From: Anthracocystis setariae
Lineage: Eukaryota > Basidiomycota > Ustilaginomycetes > Ustilaginales > Ustilaginaceae
Length of the DNA: 64,000 nt
Reading direction: 5' to 3'
Assembly: GCA_928724745.1 (NCBI GenBank)
Contig: CAKMXJ010000039.1
Location: forward strand, 186,001 to 250,000
Shown here: one piece after another, positions 48,834 through 58,205 of the stretch
Numbering within the stretch: position 1 is the first letter of the stretch
Layout of the letters: the number at the start of each line of letters is the position of its first letter
Translations under genes and position numbers: made by a program
The notes under the pieces: generated by a model
Told to the model about the DNA's origin: nothing
Database searches by the model: none
The model's input: the letters and a program-made list of their open reading frames with translations, nothing else

Positions 48834-49772
48834 TCATGTTGACGCTAGTACGGTCGTGGTGTCGAGTTTTAGTCTGGAACCAATCCCCGCCGGATGGCAG
48901 TGAGCGAATGTATCCCTGCCTAACCCTTTGGTCCGTGTAACCGCAAACGCCAGAGCATCGCCCATGGCGAGTGACACCGTGGTACTACTACTCGGCGCGG
49001 GAACTTCATCCCACGCCTCCTCAGCTGCACAATCGATCCAAGCATCTGCGGCCTTGACGAGCGGACTATCCTGCTTGCCCGCAAACGCAATCACGGGACA
49101 CTTTCTTGAAAGCAAATGCGGAACCAACGCCATCAATTCCGCCGACGAACCCGAATGCGACAATGCGATCACCACATCGCGATGAGGCGTTAGCATGCCC
49201 AGATCGCCATGCAACGCCTCGGTCGGGTGCAGGAACATCGACGACGTCCCCAGCGATAAGAAGGTAGCCGAAAGCTTTTTAGCGATGATGCCGCTCTTAC
49301 CTACGCCGGTGAGGACGACCTTACCGCCTCGTTCGCCGGTGGTGGCACGTAGGACGAGCTTGACGGCATTGCGGAAGCCGTTCTGTTGCGGGGAGTGGTG
49401 CGCGAGGCGGTCAGCGGCAAGCGCGAGTGCACGCGCTTCGCGTTGAACGATGCCGGTTCCAAAGGCGAGTGCGCAATCGAGGTCCGATTCGAATCGACGC
49501 TGTTCAGCCGCGATCAGCGCGTCGCTCTCTTGAAACGGTTTGGCAGCGTCATCGGCAAGCGAGAGTTTCTCGTCTTCGTGTGGGGAGAAGTCGCTGACCG
49601 AAGTACACGCCGAGGAGGACGCAGAGTCGAGCGCGAGCAGAGACAGTTGCGACGTCGCATCAGAACTACAACCGGAACTCAGGAAGGCGGAAGCGGATGG
49701 ACTGGCTCCACCGCTGGACGGAGCGCTGAGAGGCGACTCGGAGCCAAAGTACTGGTGCTTTTCTTGCGACAT
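48834..49772 (-). CDS. KdsD/GutQ-like sugar-phosphate isomerase (SIS domain, no CBS domains)
   Basis: 312 residues. About 85 N-terminal residues are Ser-rich and disordered. A single SIS domain then closely follows bacterial arabinose-5-phosphate isomerases: VVLTGVGKSGIIAKKLSATF, LHPTEALHGDLGML, VVIALSHSGSSAELMALVP, SSSTTVSLAMGDALAFAV and a final FAHCHPAGIGSRLKL. The bacterial enzymes carry two CBS domains after this; here the protein stops, as in other fungal homologues I am aware of. The bacterial enzyme interconverts ribulose-5-P and arabinose-5-P for Kdo synthesis; fungi make no Kdo, so the substrate here is open. It converges on GPI16 with 270 bases between and diverges from the MFS pump. 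Confidence 0.88.
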   Translation of the reverse strand: MSQEKHQYFGSESPLSAPSSGGASPSASAFLSSGCSSDATSQLSLLALDSASSSACTSVSDFSPHEDEKLSLADDAAKPFQESDALIAAEQRRFESDLDCALAFGTGIVQREARALALAADRLAHHSPQQNGFRNAVKLVLRATTGERGGKVVLTGVGKSGIIAKKLSATFLSLGTSSMFLHPTEALHGDLGMLTPHRDVVIALSHSGSSAELMALVPHLLSRKCPVIAFAGKQDSPLVKAADAWIDCAAEEAWDEVPAPSSSTTVSLAMGDALAFAVTRTKGLGRDTFAHCHPAGIGSRLKLDTTTVLAST

Positions 49773-49855
49773 GGCTGGTCAAACGCTGGATATGGCGGGG
49801 GGTTGCTTGCGGGAGTAGGTTGCGATGGAACGCTGTCTTGATGAGCCGCGTCGGA

Positions 49856-49868
49856 GGGGGGGGGGGGG
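49856..49868. repeat. G13 homopolymer
   Basis: Thirteen G bases about 85 bases upstream of the SIS gene start. Confidence 0.95.
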
Positions 49869-50551
49869 TCTTGACCCGAACGAGTATACGCAAGTGTGAG
49901 AGATCGATGTGGATGGTGTCGATCGTAGTGCGGGTCTTTACCAATACTGGAAGAGGAAGAGCTTGTCCACGATTAGGCTCGGAGCTGATTAGAGGGCAGA
50001 GATGGTAAGAAGCTATATACAACGATCAGGATGGAGCCAATATACATGTATCGAAGTGATGGAAGCAAGGACGAATGGAACTGATCAAGTAATGTGGAAG
50101 CGCAGCAGTCTCTCAACTCAACATATCTCGAGACCTCTCGGGCGGAGGGAGGGAGGGAGATGGCTTTTTGCTCCACGGATACAATCTGGTGCAACCCAGA
50201 CAGCGAGCCAACGACCAAGTTACAGTCGATACGCAGAAGCCGCGGATCAAAAGTGCGTCGAATCATGGCTTTGTCCAGTTACAGTATCAGCCAGCTCTAA
50301 GGAAGGCAGGCAGGCAGGCCGGATTAGGTGAGAATCAAGGGTCCTGCAAGCGTGAAATCTTCCAGAGTCGGACGCAACGTCGGAAGATTGGCGCGTTATC
50401 GGAGGAACAGATCAGTTGCAGCGGCCCTGAACGCTTTGCTTGCGTCAGACAGCAGGAACAGCAGCACAGCCTAACTGATTGACTGCACACCTTGTCCTCC
50501 ACCATGCAACATCGGGAAGTTTTCTTTTGAATTTGTTTTTGTTTTTTTTGC

Positions 50552-50572
50552 TTTTTTTTTTTTTTTTTTTTT
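50552..50572. repeat. T21 homopolymer
   Basis: Twenty-one T bases preceded by shorter T runs, intergenic. Confidence 0.95.
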
Positions 50573-52046
50573 GAGACGCTCAATCCAGATTGACGCGGAT
50601 GGAGCGAGCCTCGTGTTTTGTGCTTTGTCTATCGACTCGTAGCTGAATGGCGACATCGGTTGGTCGAGTTCCGACAGCACTGTACACGAATCTGTCCACC
50701 TTATCTGGACAGCACGAGGCGTATAATGCCTGCTCGACTCGCTCCCACTGCTACCCTTGGATTGATCTGCAGGGGTGGGTTGATAACTCATATCCTTCCG
50801 CAGCTGAGATGAATTTCTACCTGATATCCTAACATCTTGTTGATTGTACAATAGGTCTGTACTGTATGACATGAGCCTGCTGGCCGGTGTCACTCAGTCT
50901 GTAACAAAATGGAGCCCTTGAAGTGCGATGCCAAAGTGGAGCCGAGGCCGAGAACTCGTTTGCTGCGTTCTTAGGCCGACGCTCACAGCATGAGGCAAGG
51001 GCTGCAGCCGATTAACGCGTCGATCTCCAAGGCAAGCCTCCACTTGATCTTGATGCGCACGCGTGCACGGCCAATAGCATCGACACCCGCCTTCCCTTAC
51101 TGTAAGCGCTTTATTTTTTTATTTTTATTTTTGGCCATCCTCGCCCCCGCCGCCGACTTTCGAATCGGGGTATATCGACTCGAAATTGAAATCCGATTCA
51201 ACCACAAACGAGATCGCCAACAACGGCGTCTCAGGAAAATTCGAGTTTCACCGCAATGACGCAGGTTCGAGCCAGATCCGATTCCATGCAACAAGTCAAC
51301 AAGCTGTCATGCAGCGCACTGCGCTCATTCGCGGCTATCCAACATCCCGTACCGTTACCAGTTGCAGACAAGTAGCTTACTTGATACTTTTTTCTTCATC
51401 ATCATTTTGCTCGCCATGCCGTGCCCTCCTGTACTGGGTTCACTCTCGATTTGCCGAGTGCCGCAATCTTGGTAGAGTTGATTTTTTTTCCGCTTTCTCT
51501 GCGCATTGCCGCACACTGCTACTGCTTCCGATGATGATGATGATGATGATGCTGCTTTCCTAACCACAAACAAAGCTGACAGCCCTCACCATGTGGAAGC
51601 CTCGGCATCCGACGGAAGTATAGCGGCAATGCAATGCACTCCTGCGTTCCGTCGTCATGGTCCTGCTTTTGTGTGCACATGGTCCATGACTGTATATCTA
51701 ACTCTATGTGCTTGTGCGTCTTCGGTGCGTAACACCGACTTGGTGGCTTTTCCGGCTTCTAGTCCTCACCTGAGCTCTATCCACCCGTAGAATTCGCCGG
51801 TTAGCGGATTGTTTCTCTCCACCTCTGGCGCGCAACAAGCTATCCATGCAGGGTTCTTCCCGCTCTGACGTAGTAGACAGCTACAGTAGCTCAATCTGCA
51901 TCTGCCACCTGATTCTTGCCACGGTAAGGTGACTTGCCAACTTTGCTTAAGAGAAGCTTCCCTTCCTCTTTTCCATACTTTGTCAATCTTCCCTCGCGAC
52001 CAGAAAGACATTCACTTGCCATCTGACGGCTGGCATTCCTCTCGAC

Positions 52047-54083
52047 ATGTCCCAAAATCCACAAACGGCCGCTGGCTCACACGACATGGAACCAGCATCT
52101 CGATCTCGTCTCCACAAACCCAAGCATGGCTTCCTCCATGAGGTTCAAAAACGTATTGTGGGTCAAACGCCAAAAGGCACGCCGCCAGCTACACCTAGGC
52201 AGTCCAGAGTAGAGGCGCAGCATACACCCACCTCGGCCGAGTTGGATCGCGAAGTAGAGACCATCTTCCGCAGGACCGCTCGCTATGGCGGTGATGACCC
52301 TCGAGACCCATCAGACCGCGCATTTGAACCAACACCTGCGCATCAAGGTTCAGATGCAAGCGAATCGTCCACGCGCGTCCCATCGTCGCCCACGCATCCC
52401 GATGGATCCAAGTCAAAGCAAGAGCAAGGCCATGGTCAGCCATCCTCGGGACATGGTAGCAACGACAATGACAATGACTCGGATCAAGGCCGGCCACGAG
52501 GCAACCCTGACGAGTCCGACGATCCCAACCAAGTCGACTGGGACGGTCCAGACGATCCTGAGAATCCACAAAACTGGTCACAAAGGAAGAAGTGGGCACT
52601 CACCCTGCTCGTCTCGTTCCTCACCGTCAACGTCACGTTTGCATCCTCAGCGCCGTCTTCAGCGACACAGCAATTGGCGCAAGAATTCAACATTGGAACC
52701 GTCACGGCCACGCTCATCACGTCGCTCTTCCTCGCTGGCTACTGTCTTGGGCCCATCATCTGGTCCACTACATCGGAGCTCGTGGGTCGAAAGCTCATCT
52801 TCAGCATCTCGATGCTGCTCTACCTCGTCTTTATCCTCGGTCAGGCGCTCGCACACAATCCTCAGACGCTGTTCGTCACTCGTTTCATCAGCGGGGTGTG
52901 CGCTGCCGCTCCTCTGACCAACGCCGGTGGTGTGATCGCAGATATGTGGGACCCCATCGGACGAGGCTATGCCATGAGCATCTTTTCGTGCTCCGTCTTT
53001 ATCGGCCCTGTGATGGGGCCTATTGTGGGTGGATTCATCACGCAATCCTACCTGGGGTGGCGTTGGGTGTTCTGGATCATGCTCATCTTCGCCGGTGTCT
53101 GTTGGATCGCCACGGTGCTCTTCCTTCCGGAGACGTTTGCACCCGTGCTGTTGGTGCGCAAGGCCAAGCGTCTGCGCAAGCTCGATCCGCAAGCCAACGC
53201 CGAGCTGTATGCTCCTCACGAAAAGAGCGACTGGTCGTTGAGTGGCGTGGCACATAGGACGCTGCTTCGACCCTTTCAGATCCTGGTGCAGGAACCCATC
53301 TTGGTGCTCATCACCGTCTACCTCTCGATCGTATACGGTATCCTGTACGGTCTGTTCGAGGCGATACCCATCATCTTTGAGATGCTGCGAGGTTTCAACC
53401 TGGGCGAGTCGGGATTGATCTTTGTCGCTGTTGGTCTGGGAACGACGATCGGCGGTCTGATCAACATCGGTTTTTCGTTGCGATATCGACAGCTCACTCC
53501 GTTCTGGCACGGAATGCCACCGCCCGAGGAACGACTGATCGGATCGATGGTCGCTGGCCCCATCCTGGTGCTGGGCGCCTTCTGGCTTGGATGGAGTGGA
53601 AACTACGTAGCAGTGCCATGGTACGTGCCTGCATTGTCGCTGATTCCTATCGGCATCAGCTTCACGCTCGTCTTCATCTCCCTGCTCTCGTACATTGTCG
53701 ATTGCTACACGGTGTATGCGGCTTCGGCTCTGGCTGCCAACACCATCATTCGTTCCGCAGTAGGTGCGGCTTTCCCGCTGTTTACAAACAAAATGTTTAC
53801 TGGACTCGGCGTGAACTGGGCTGGTTCGTTGCTGGGCTTTGTAGCGTTGGTGCTGACGCCGTTCCCGTACATCTTCTACATGTATGGAAGCAAGATTCGA
53901 CAGAGGAGCAAGTTCGCGCCGGCTTGGGATCTCAAGGTTCGAAAAGAGCTCGAGGAGGAGGGCAAGCTTCCCGAGGATAGCCTCAACACGATGAGTGCCT
54001 TTGATCGCAATGGGTTGAAAGCAGCCAAGAAGGAGGCAGCAGCCAAGCACGATCCGGAAAAGCAGCATGCTCAGCAGCAGTAA
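52047..54083 (+). CDS. DHA1-type MFS drug/polyamine exporter
   Basis: 678 residues. A hydrophilic N-terminal tail of about 165 residues ends in the DHA1 signature DPENPQNWSQRKKW. Twelve membrane spans follow. Motif A is visible as STTSELVGRKLIF after span 2. Motif C is SVFIGPVMGPIVGGF in span 5. The central loop carries RKAKRLRKLD, and the spans near PYIFYMYGSKIRQRSKFAP close the transporter. Closest in style to yeast Tpo1/Flr1 and fungal azole or polyamine pumps, driven by proton antiport at the plasma membrane. The substrate cannot be told. The start at 52047 (gac ATG tcc) opens a Ser/Gln-rich tail with many acidic residues, a usual regulatory region in these pumps. It diverges from the SIS gene. 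Confidence 0.92.
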   Translation: MSQNPQTAAGSHDMEPASRSRLHKPKHGFLHEVQKRIVGQTPKGTPPATPRQSRVEAQHTPTSAELDREVETIFRRTARYGGDDPRDPSDRAFEPTPAHQGSDASESSTRVPSSPTHPDGSKSKQEQGHGQPSSGHGSNDNDNDSDQGRPRGNPDESDDPNQVDWDGPDDPENPQNWSQRKKWALTLLVSFLTVNVTFASSAPSSATQQLAQEFNIGTVTATLITSLFLAGYCLGPIIWSTTSELVGRKLIFSISMLLYLVFILGQALAHNPQTLFVTRFISGVCAAAPLTNAGGVIADMWDPIGRGYAMSIFSCSVFIGPVMGPIVGGFITQSYLGWRWVFWIMLIFAGVCWIATVLFLPETFAPVLLVRKAKRLRKLDPQANAELYAPHEKSDWSLSGVAHRTLLRPFQILVQEPILVLITVYLSIVYGILYGLFEAIPIIFEMLRGFNLGESGLIFVAVGLGTTIGGLINIGFSLRYRQLTPFWHGMPPPEERLIGSMVAGPILVLGAFWLGWSGNYVAVPWYVPALSLIPIGISFTLVFISLLSYIVDCYTVYAASALAANTIIRSAVGAAFPLFTNKMFTGLGVNWAGSLLGFVALVLTPFPYIFYMYGSKIRQRSKFAPAWDLKVRKELEEEGKLPEDSLNTMSAFDRNGLKAAKKEAAAKHDPEKQHAQQQ

Positions 54084-55285
54084 ATGGACAAGAGGTTCGT
54101 GCGGAGCTACAACACGTAGCGGCGGAGCGATTTGCAGTTCCTCCGATGCTTCTCACCCTCTGGCTTCACATGAGCTGTCTAAGTGATGCTCAAGACCATA
54201 CCCTATTGTACTGCATTGTACTGTACCATTCGAAGAAAATAGACGACGCTTCCGGCCAAACACTCGTTCAGATGCAGTAGGAGCAAGACACATGATGAAA
54301 CGAGTGATAGAGTGGCATAGCCCTCTTGAAGATTCAACAAAAATTGAATTTTCATTTTCTTCACTACCACGGATATTGTTACATCACAGTATTAGAACAC
54401 TGTGAGGCTGTGAGCTGTGTGCCTTTGATGAGTGTCCAAGACGGGCTGCTCACGCTTGGACCCTGTCTGTCGCCTCTGCTTCGGCGGAGCGCCTGAGTCG
54501 GGCCAGGTGAGGTCAGGTCAGGTCAGGTCGAGATGAGACAAGAGGAGCATAATTTTGTGAGGCACTCGTGACTGTTGCTACGCGGGATTGCCAAGAAGGT
54601 GAATTGGCGCAGTGACGAACCTCACTCATCCTTTTATAATATTCGGCTCCTGAGAGATCCACCTCGTCACCATCACTATCCATCCGACACTTTACCTTAA
54701 CTTATCGCCGTCCTCTGGATCCATTGGCTGCCTTGGTCCAAGCTGCAAATCTCTCCGCCCATTTTGCACAAGCTGCCACCTCTGGCCCGAATCGAAGCGC
54801 GAAACATTCAACGTTGTCCATCGTCGAGGTACTACATTGTCGGCAACACGCTTGCTCGGTCCATCCGCAAACGCCTGCTGACCAATCAGCACACATTGTC
54901 AATTGCTCGAGCTCAGCACATCCATCATCGGATCTCGCTAACTCTGATCTGTTGGCTCTCCACTCCAACGCCTCTTATCCCCACCCGCCTGCTTCGCCTT
55001 CATTTGCTTTGACCGCATCGCAAGCCGGTCCTGCCGACTCTGCCCTGATCCGACATTGCGACAAGTGATCGAGGCTCGACTGTTTATCGCGCATCGCGCC
55101 AACTCTGGCATATAGCAATCGTTCATTACTCATCGGCATGCTTTTCAATCCTGAGCCCATCCACGCCGCCCATCTCCTGCATCAGCTCTCGAACCATCGT
55201 TTCTGAAGTTGGACTGCCATTTTCGACCACGCTCTCGCTCAGACCCTTACAATATCACCACGCCGCCTCGCTACGGAAAATCAGC
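54084..55285. promoter_or_regulatory. Intergenic region before the YTH gene
   Basis: 1.2 kb in tandem orientation. It has the motif run TTGTACTGCATTGTACTGTA at 54207-54226 soon after the MFS stop, AGGTC repeats at 54506-54529 and a TATA-like ttttataatatt near 54633. The open frame at 54724-55068 begins at TTG, lacks family features and is probably leader. Confidence 0.45.
54506..54529. repeat. (AGGTC)n pentanucleotide repeat
   Basis: About four AGGTC/AGGTG units in intergenic DNA. Confidence 0.85.
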
Positions 55286-58120
55286 ATGTCCAACAGCCCC
55301 GTTCCACCTGGAAGCCAGACCAATCCATCCTCCGATGCTGAGCTGACATCTCAATCGGCGACAGCAAGCAGATGGGGCACCGTGTCTGGCGGCCTTCGCA
55401 GTCCACCACCCGCTCCATCCTCTGGAGCAGGTGTGCGTCGCAGCCACACCATCCATGGCGCGCGCCATCATGGCAAGCCTAGGCTCGAGAAGCACTTTGA
55501 GCAGCCCGAGGACTACCTCATCAACGCAAACGATGCTGCTTCCACTCCACAGCACGATGCACATCGCACTAGTGACGGTCGTTTGTCGGCGTCCCACAGT
55601 TCGCCGTCCAACCATGCCTACTCTTTGCTCGAGCATCCCTCTCCTTCCAATACGTCGGATGCCGACGACTTTGTCGCCTCGCTCTACTCCAAATCCGCCG
55701 TCTCACGCAACCTTTCGCTCCCAAGCCGGCATTCCTCCAAACTCGCCTCGGGCGTCCCTCACAGCGCAACCCAAGGCCGAACAAGTGCCTTCAACAGCCT
55801 CTCCGCCATCACCGGTGGCTCCGATCTCGACGAGCACGATTGGGAGAAGCTGATCCACTCCAGCGATGCATTGGGAGAGGAGCATCAACAGGATCCCACA
55901 GCCTCCCATTCCAATCTTCCATGGTCGTCTTCGCTCTTTTCTCAACAGCTCAGCCCTCCGACAGAATCTTCGCAACTGGGCTCGCCCATGCTTCAGAACG
56001 ATTTGTTCATGGATGCGCATCGACGCAGCGCCAACGCAAGCGCCACCGACTTGTTCGAGCACTCCAGCCTTGCAGATGCGCCAGCGTTGACCGGATCCGC
56101 CGGCTTCGTGCGCCGTCACCAGTCACTCAACCATAACACTGGACGTGCAGCCGCCCACCGCCTCGCTGCACGCTCCAACGACCTCTTGAGCCATTACGCC
56201 GGCGATGCAGCCGATCTCACCGTGTCGGCCTACCCGGGCCTTGCAGATGCCGCCTTCAGTCCAGTGCGCCACACCACCAGCCTGTCAGCCGCCAGCAGCC
56301 CCGTCATGACTACCAGCTTTTCCAAAGCGCCTTGGAATCAACCTGCTCAAGACCCCATCGGCTCCCCTTCCCGCTTCGCTGGCAATTTTCCTTCCCAGAA
56401 CATCGACAGTTTACACAGTCGCTTGAACTCGGGCATCGAGCCAACGAGCTCTTCGCTGCTCGAGGTGAGCAACAACTTGTCCAACCTCGACATCTCGGGA
56501 TCTTCTGCCTTGGGTGCAGATGAAGACACGAGCGATTCCATCACGCCCACCGCAGCTAACCCGCAGAGCCAGGCGATGCATTCGAGCCTGTCCGTCGGTG
56601 GCTCATCCGACTCGCGCACCAGGAAGCTGCCTCAGCTCGTGACCAACCGAGATGCGCTCCAGCGCAGCGGTGGGCGCAACGGAGCGGGCCCAATGTCGGC
56701 AGCCGCTTTTGTGCCTCCCATCGGACATGCTCACTCGCGCCATCAGTCCAGCGACCCCTCTACAACGGGCGCATCGACGTTCGACGCGGACCCGATGCAA
56801 AGGGTCGGACCGTTTACCGCGGCGCCTGCAGGCAACTGGCTTGACAAGGATACCATTGCGGGTAGGACTGGCGAAGCACAGTCGTCATGGCCGCAACCGA
56901 CTCCATCCGCGACCTACGGGAGTGTGCCAGGCATGGACCCCAACGTTGTGGCTCTCAGCATGGCCCTGGCGCAGGAACAGCAGCGGAATGCCATTTTGCA
57001 GGCTCAGCTCGGAGCACGCAGTATGGAGCCGAGCATGTTTGGCATGCAGCCAATGGACCTGAACGGGGCCATGGCTTCGCTCGGCCAGCAGCTGCGAGGG
57101 GCGCCCTTCACCAGTTCGCCTCCCATCGGCGGCATGACGAGTCTCCCTGCTCGAGCGCCGCCTTTCCCCGCGCCGATGCAGTCTCAATTCCGACCGCCGA
57201 TGCCGCTTTCCGCCCAGCAGCTCGAGCCCAACTCCATGCCACCCCCCACGGTGGATGCCAATTCGCTAGCCGTCAGCAAGGGCTACAATCCTCCTGCGAG
57301 TACGTTTGTTCCGCCGCCTGCGGTGGCGCGCTACTTTGTGATCAAGTCGTACACCGAGGAAGACGTGCACAAGTCGCTCAAGTACGAGATCTGGGCGTCG
57401 ACGGATAAGGGGAATGCACGGCTGGACCGTGCGTTTCGCGAATCGGCATCGGCGGGGCCCATCTATCTGTTCTTCTCGGTGAATGCTTCGGGGCATTTTT
57501 GCGGCATGGCGCAGATGCTGACGCCGCTCGACTATACCACGTCGAGCAACGTTTGGGCGCAGGATGGCAAGTGGAAGGGCACGTTCAAGGTGCGTTGGAT
57601 CTATGTTAAGGATCTGCCCAATGGTCAGTTGAGGCATATCAAGCTCACGAATACCGCCGAGTGTCGGCCGGTGACGCAGAGTAGGGATACGCAGGAGTTG
57701 ACGTCCGAAGCAGGTAGCGAGGTGTTGAAGATCATGGCAGAGTGGGAGCCTAGGACGAGCTTGTTGCAGGATTTCGCGTTTTACGAGATGCAGGCTAGGG
57801 TGCAGGCGAGTCCGGCGATCGCGTTGCAGTCGAGGATTAGTCCTCAGCCAAAGGGCGGAGCGAGTCCAGTGTTGGCAGTGTATCCTACCAGTCCGGAGAT
57901 CGCGTTGATTGCAAGAACGCCAAATGTCGCCACTAGGAGGTCGCAACAGCTTGCCGCGACGCCACAGAGGTCCGCGCTTGGGTTGGCTCCCGGTACTCCC
58001 CGCTCCAACAACAATCATAATTCTTTGCCATCAGTAGCTCAGCAGCTCAACAACGACAACAACACGACGGACGCAGTCGCAGCAGCTCAAATCGCAGGCC
58101 TCGCTCCGTCCGCACTCTGA
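55286..58120 (+). CDS. YTH-domain m6A RNA reader (YTHDF-like)
   Basis: 944 residues. The first 670 are disordered, rich in Ser, Ala, Pro, Gln and Met. The YTH domain spans about residues 678-830: [20 protein letters not shown], then [40 protein letters not shown] and [20 protein letters not shown]. The three aromatic-cage residues are kept: W703 (EIWAST), W757 (NVWAQD) and W763 (GKWKG). The third sits one residue farther from the second than in human YTHDF proteins. YTHDF proteins bind N6-methyladenosine in mRNA in the cytoplasm and influence decay or translation. The disordered N-terminus is normal for the DF class. A 110-residue tail follows the domain. ATG at 55286 (agc ATG tcc). Confidence 0.93.
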   Translation: MSNSPVPPGSQTNPSSDAELTSQSATASRWGTVSGGLRSPPPAPSSGAGVRRSHTIHGARHHGKPRLEKHFEQPEDYLINANDAASTPQHDAHRTSDGRLSASHSSPSNHAYSLLEHPSPSNTSDADDFVASLYSKSAVSRNLSLPSRHSSKLASGVPHSATQGRTSAFNSLSAITGGSDLDEHDWEKLIHSSDALGEEHQQDPTASHSNLPWSSSLFSQQLSPPTESSQLGSPMLQNDLFMDAHRRSANASATDLFEHSSLADAPALTGSAGFVRRHQSLNHNTGRAAAHRLAARSNDLLSHYAGDAADLTVSAYPGLADAAFSPVRHTTSLSAASSPVMTTSFSKAPWNQPAQDPIGSPSRFAGNFPSQNIDSLHSRLNSGIEPTSSSLLEVSNNLSNLDISGSSALGADEDTSDSITPTAANPQSQAMHSSLSVGGSSDSRTRKLPQLVTNRDALQRSGGRNGAGPMSAAAFVPPIGHAHSRHQSSDPSTTGASTFDADPMQRVGPFTAAPAGNWLDKDTIAGRTGEAQSSWPQPTPSATYGSVPGMDPNVVALSMALAQEQQRNAILQAQLGARSMEPSMFGMQPMDLNGAMASLGQQLRGAPFTSSPPIGGMTSLPARAPPFPAPMQSQFRPPMPLSAQQLEPNSMPPPTVDANSLAVSKGYNPPASTFVPPPAVARYFVIKSYTEEDVHKSLKYEIWASTDKGNARLDRAFRESASAGPIYLFFSVNASGHFCGMAQMLTPLDYTTSSNVWAQDGKWKGTFKVRWIYVKDLPNGQLRHIKLTNTAECRPVTQSRDTQELTSEAGSEVLKIMAEWEPRTSLLQDFAFYEMQARVQASPAIALQSRISPQPKGGASPVLAVYPTSPEIALIARTPNVATRRSQQLAATPQRSALGLAPGTPRSNNNHNSLPSVAQQLNNDNNTTDAVAAAQIAGLAPSAL

Positions 58121-58205
58121 ACTCCTCCCCTTCCCGCTTGTATCGTTTTATCGCATTGGGTTGTCAAATGCTGCTGCAAAAGTGTTCCTAACATTTCTGT
58201 CTTTG

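Larger units (their letters stand above)
49773..52046. promoter_or_regulatory. Long divergent intergenic region, SIS protein / MFS pump
   Basis: 2.3 kb without a supportable gene. It holds a G13 tract (49856-49868), a T21 tract (50552-50572), (GAT)n at about 51528-51549, and ACTGTA/TACAGT motifs near 50281, 50857 and 51881. Pyrimidine-rich leader-like DNA precedes the MFS start. Confidence 0.45.

Noticed and set aside
52659..54068. 469-codon minus-strand frame opposite the MFS pump
   Set aside because: Antisense shadow, rich in His, Asp and Arg, as expected opposite a membrane protein gene.
54724..55068. 114-codon plus-strand frame upstream of the YTH gene
   Set aside because: It begins at TTG, is Ala/Ser/His-rich without a known domain and most likely lies in the long leader of the YTH gene.
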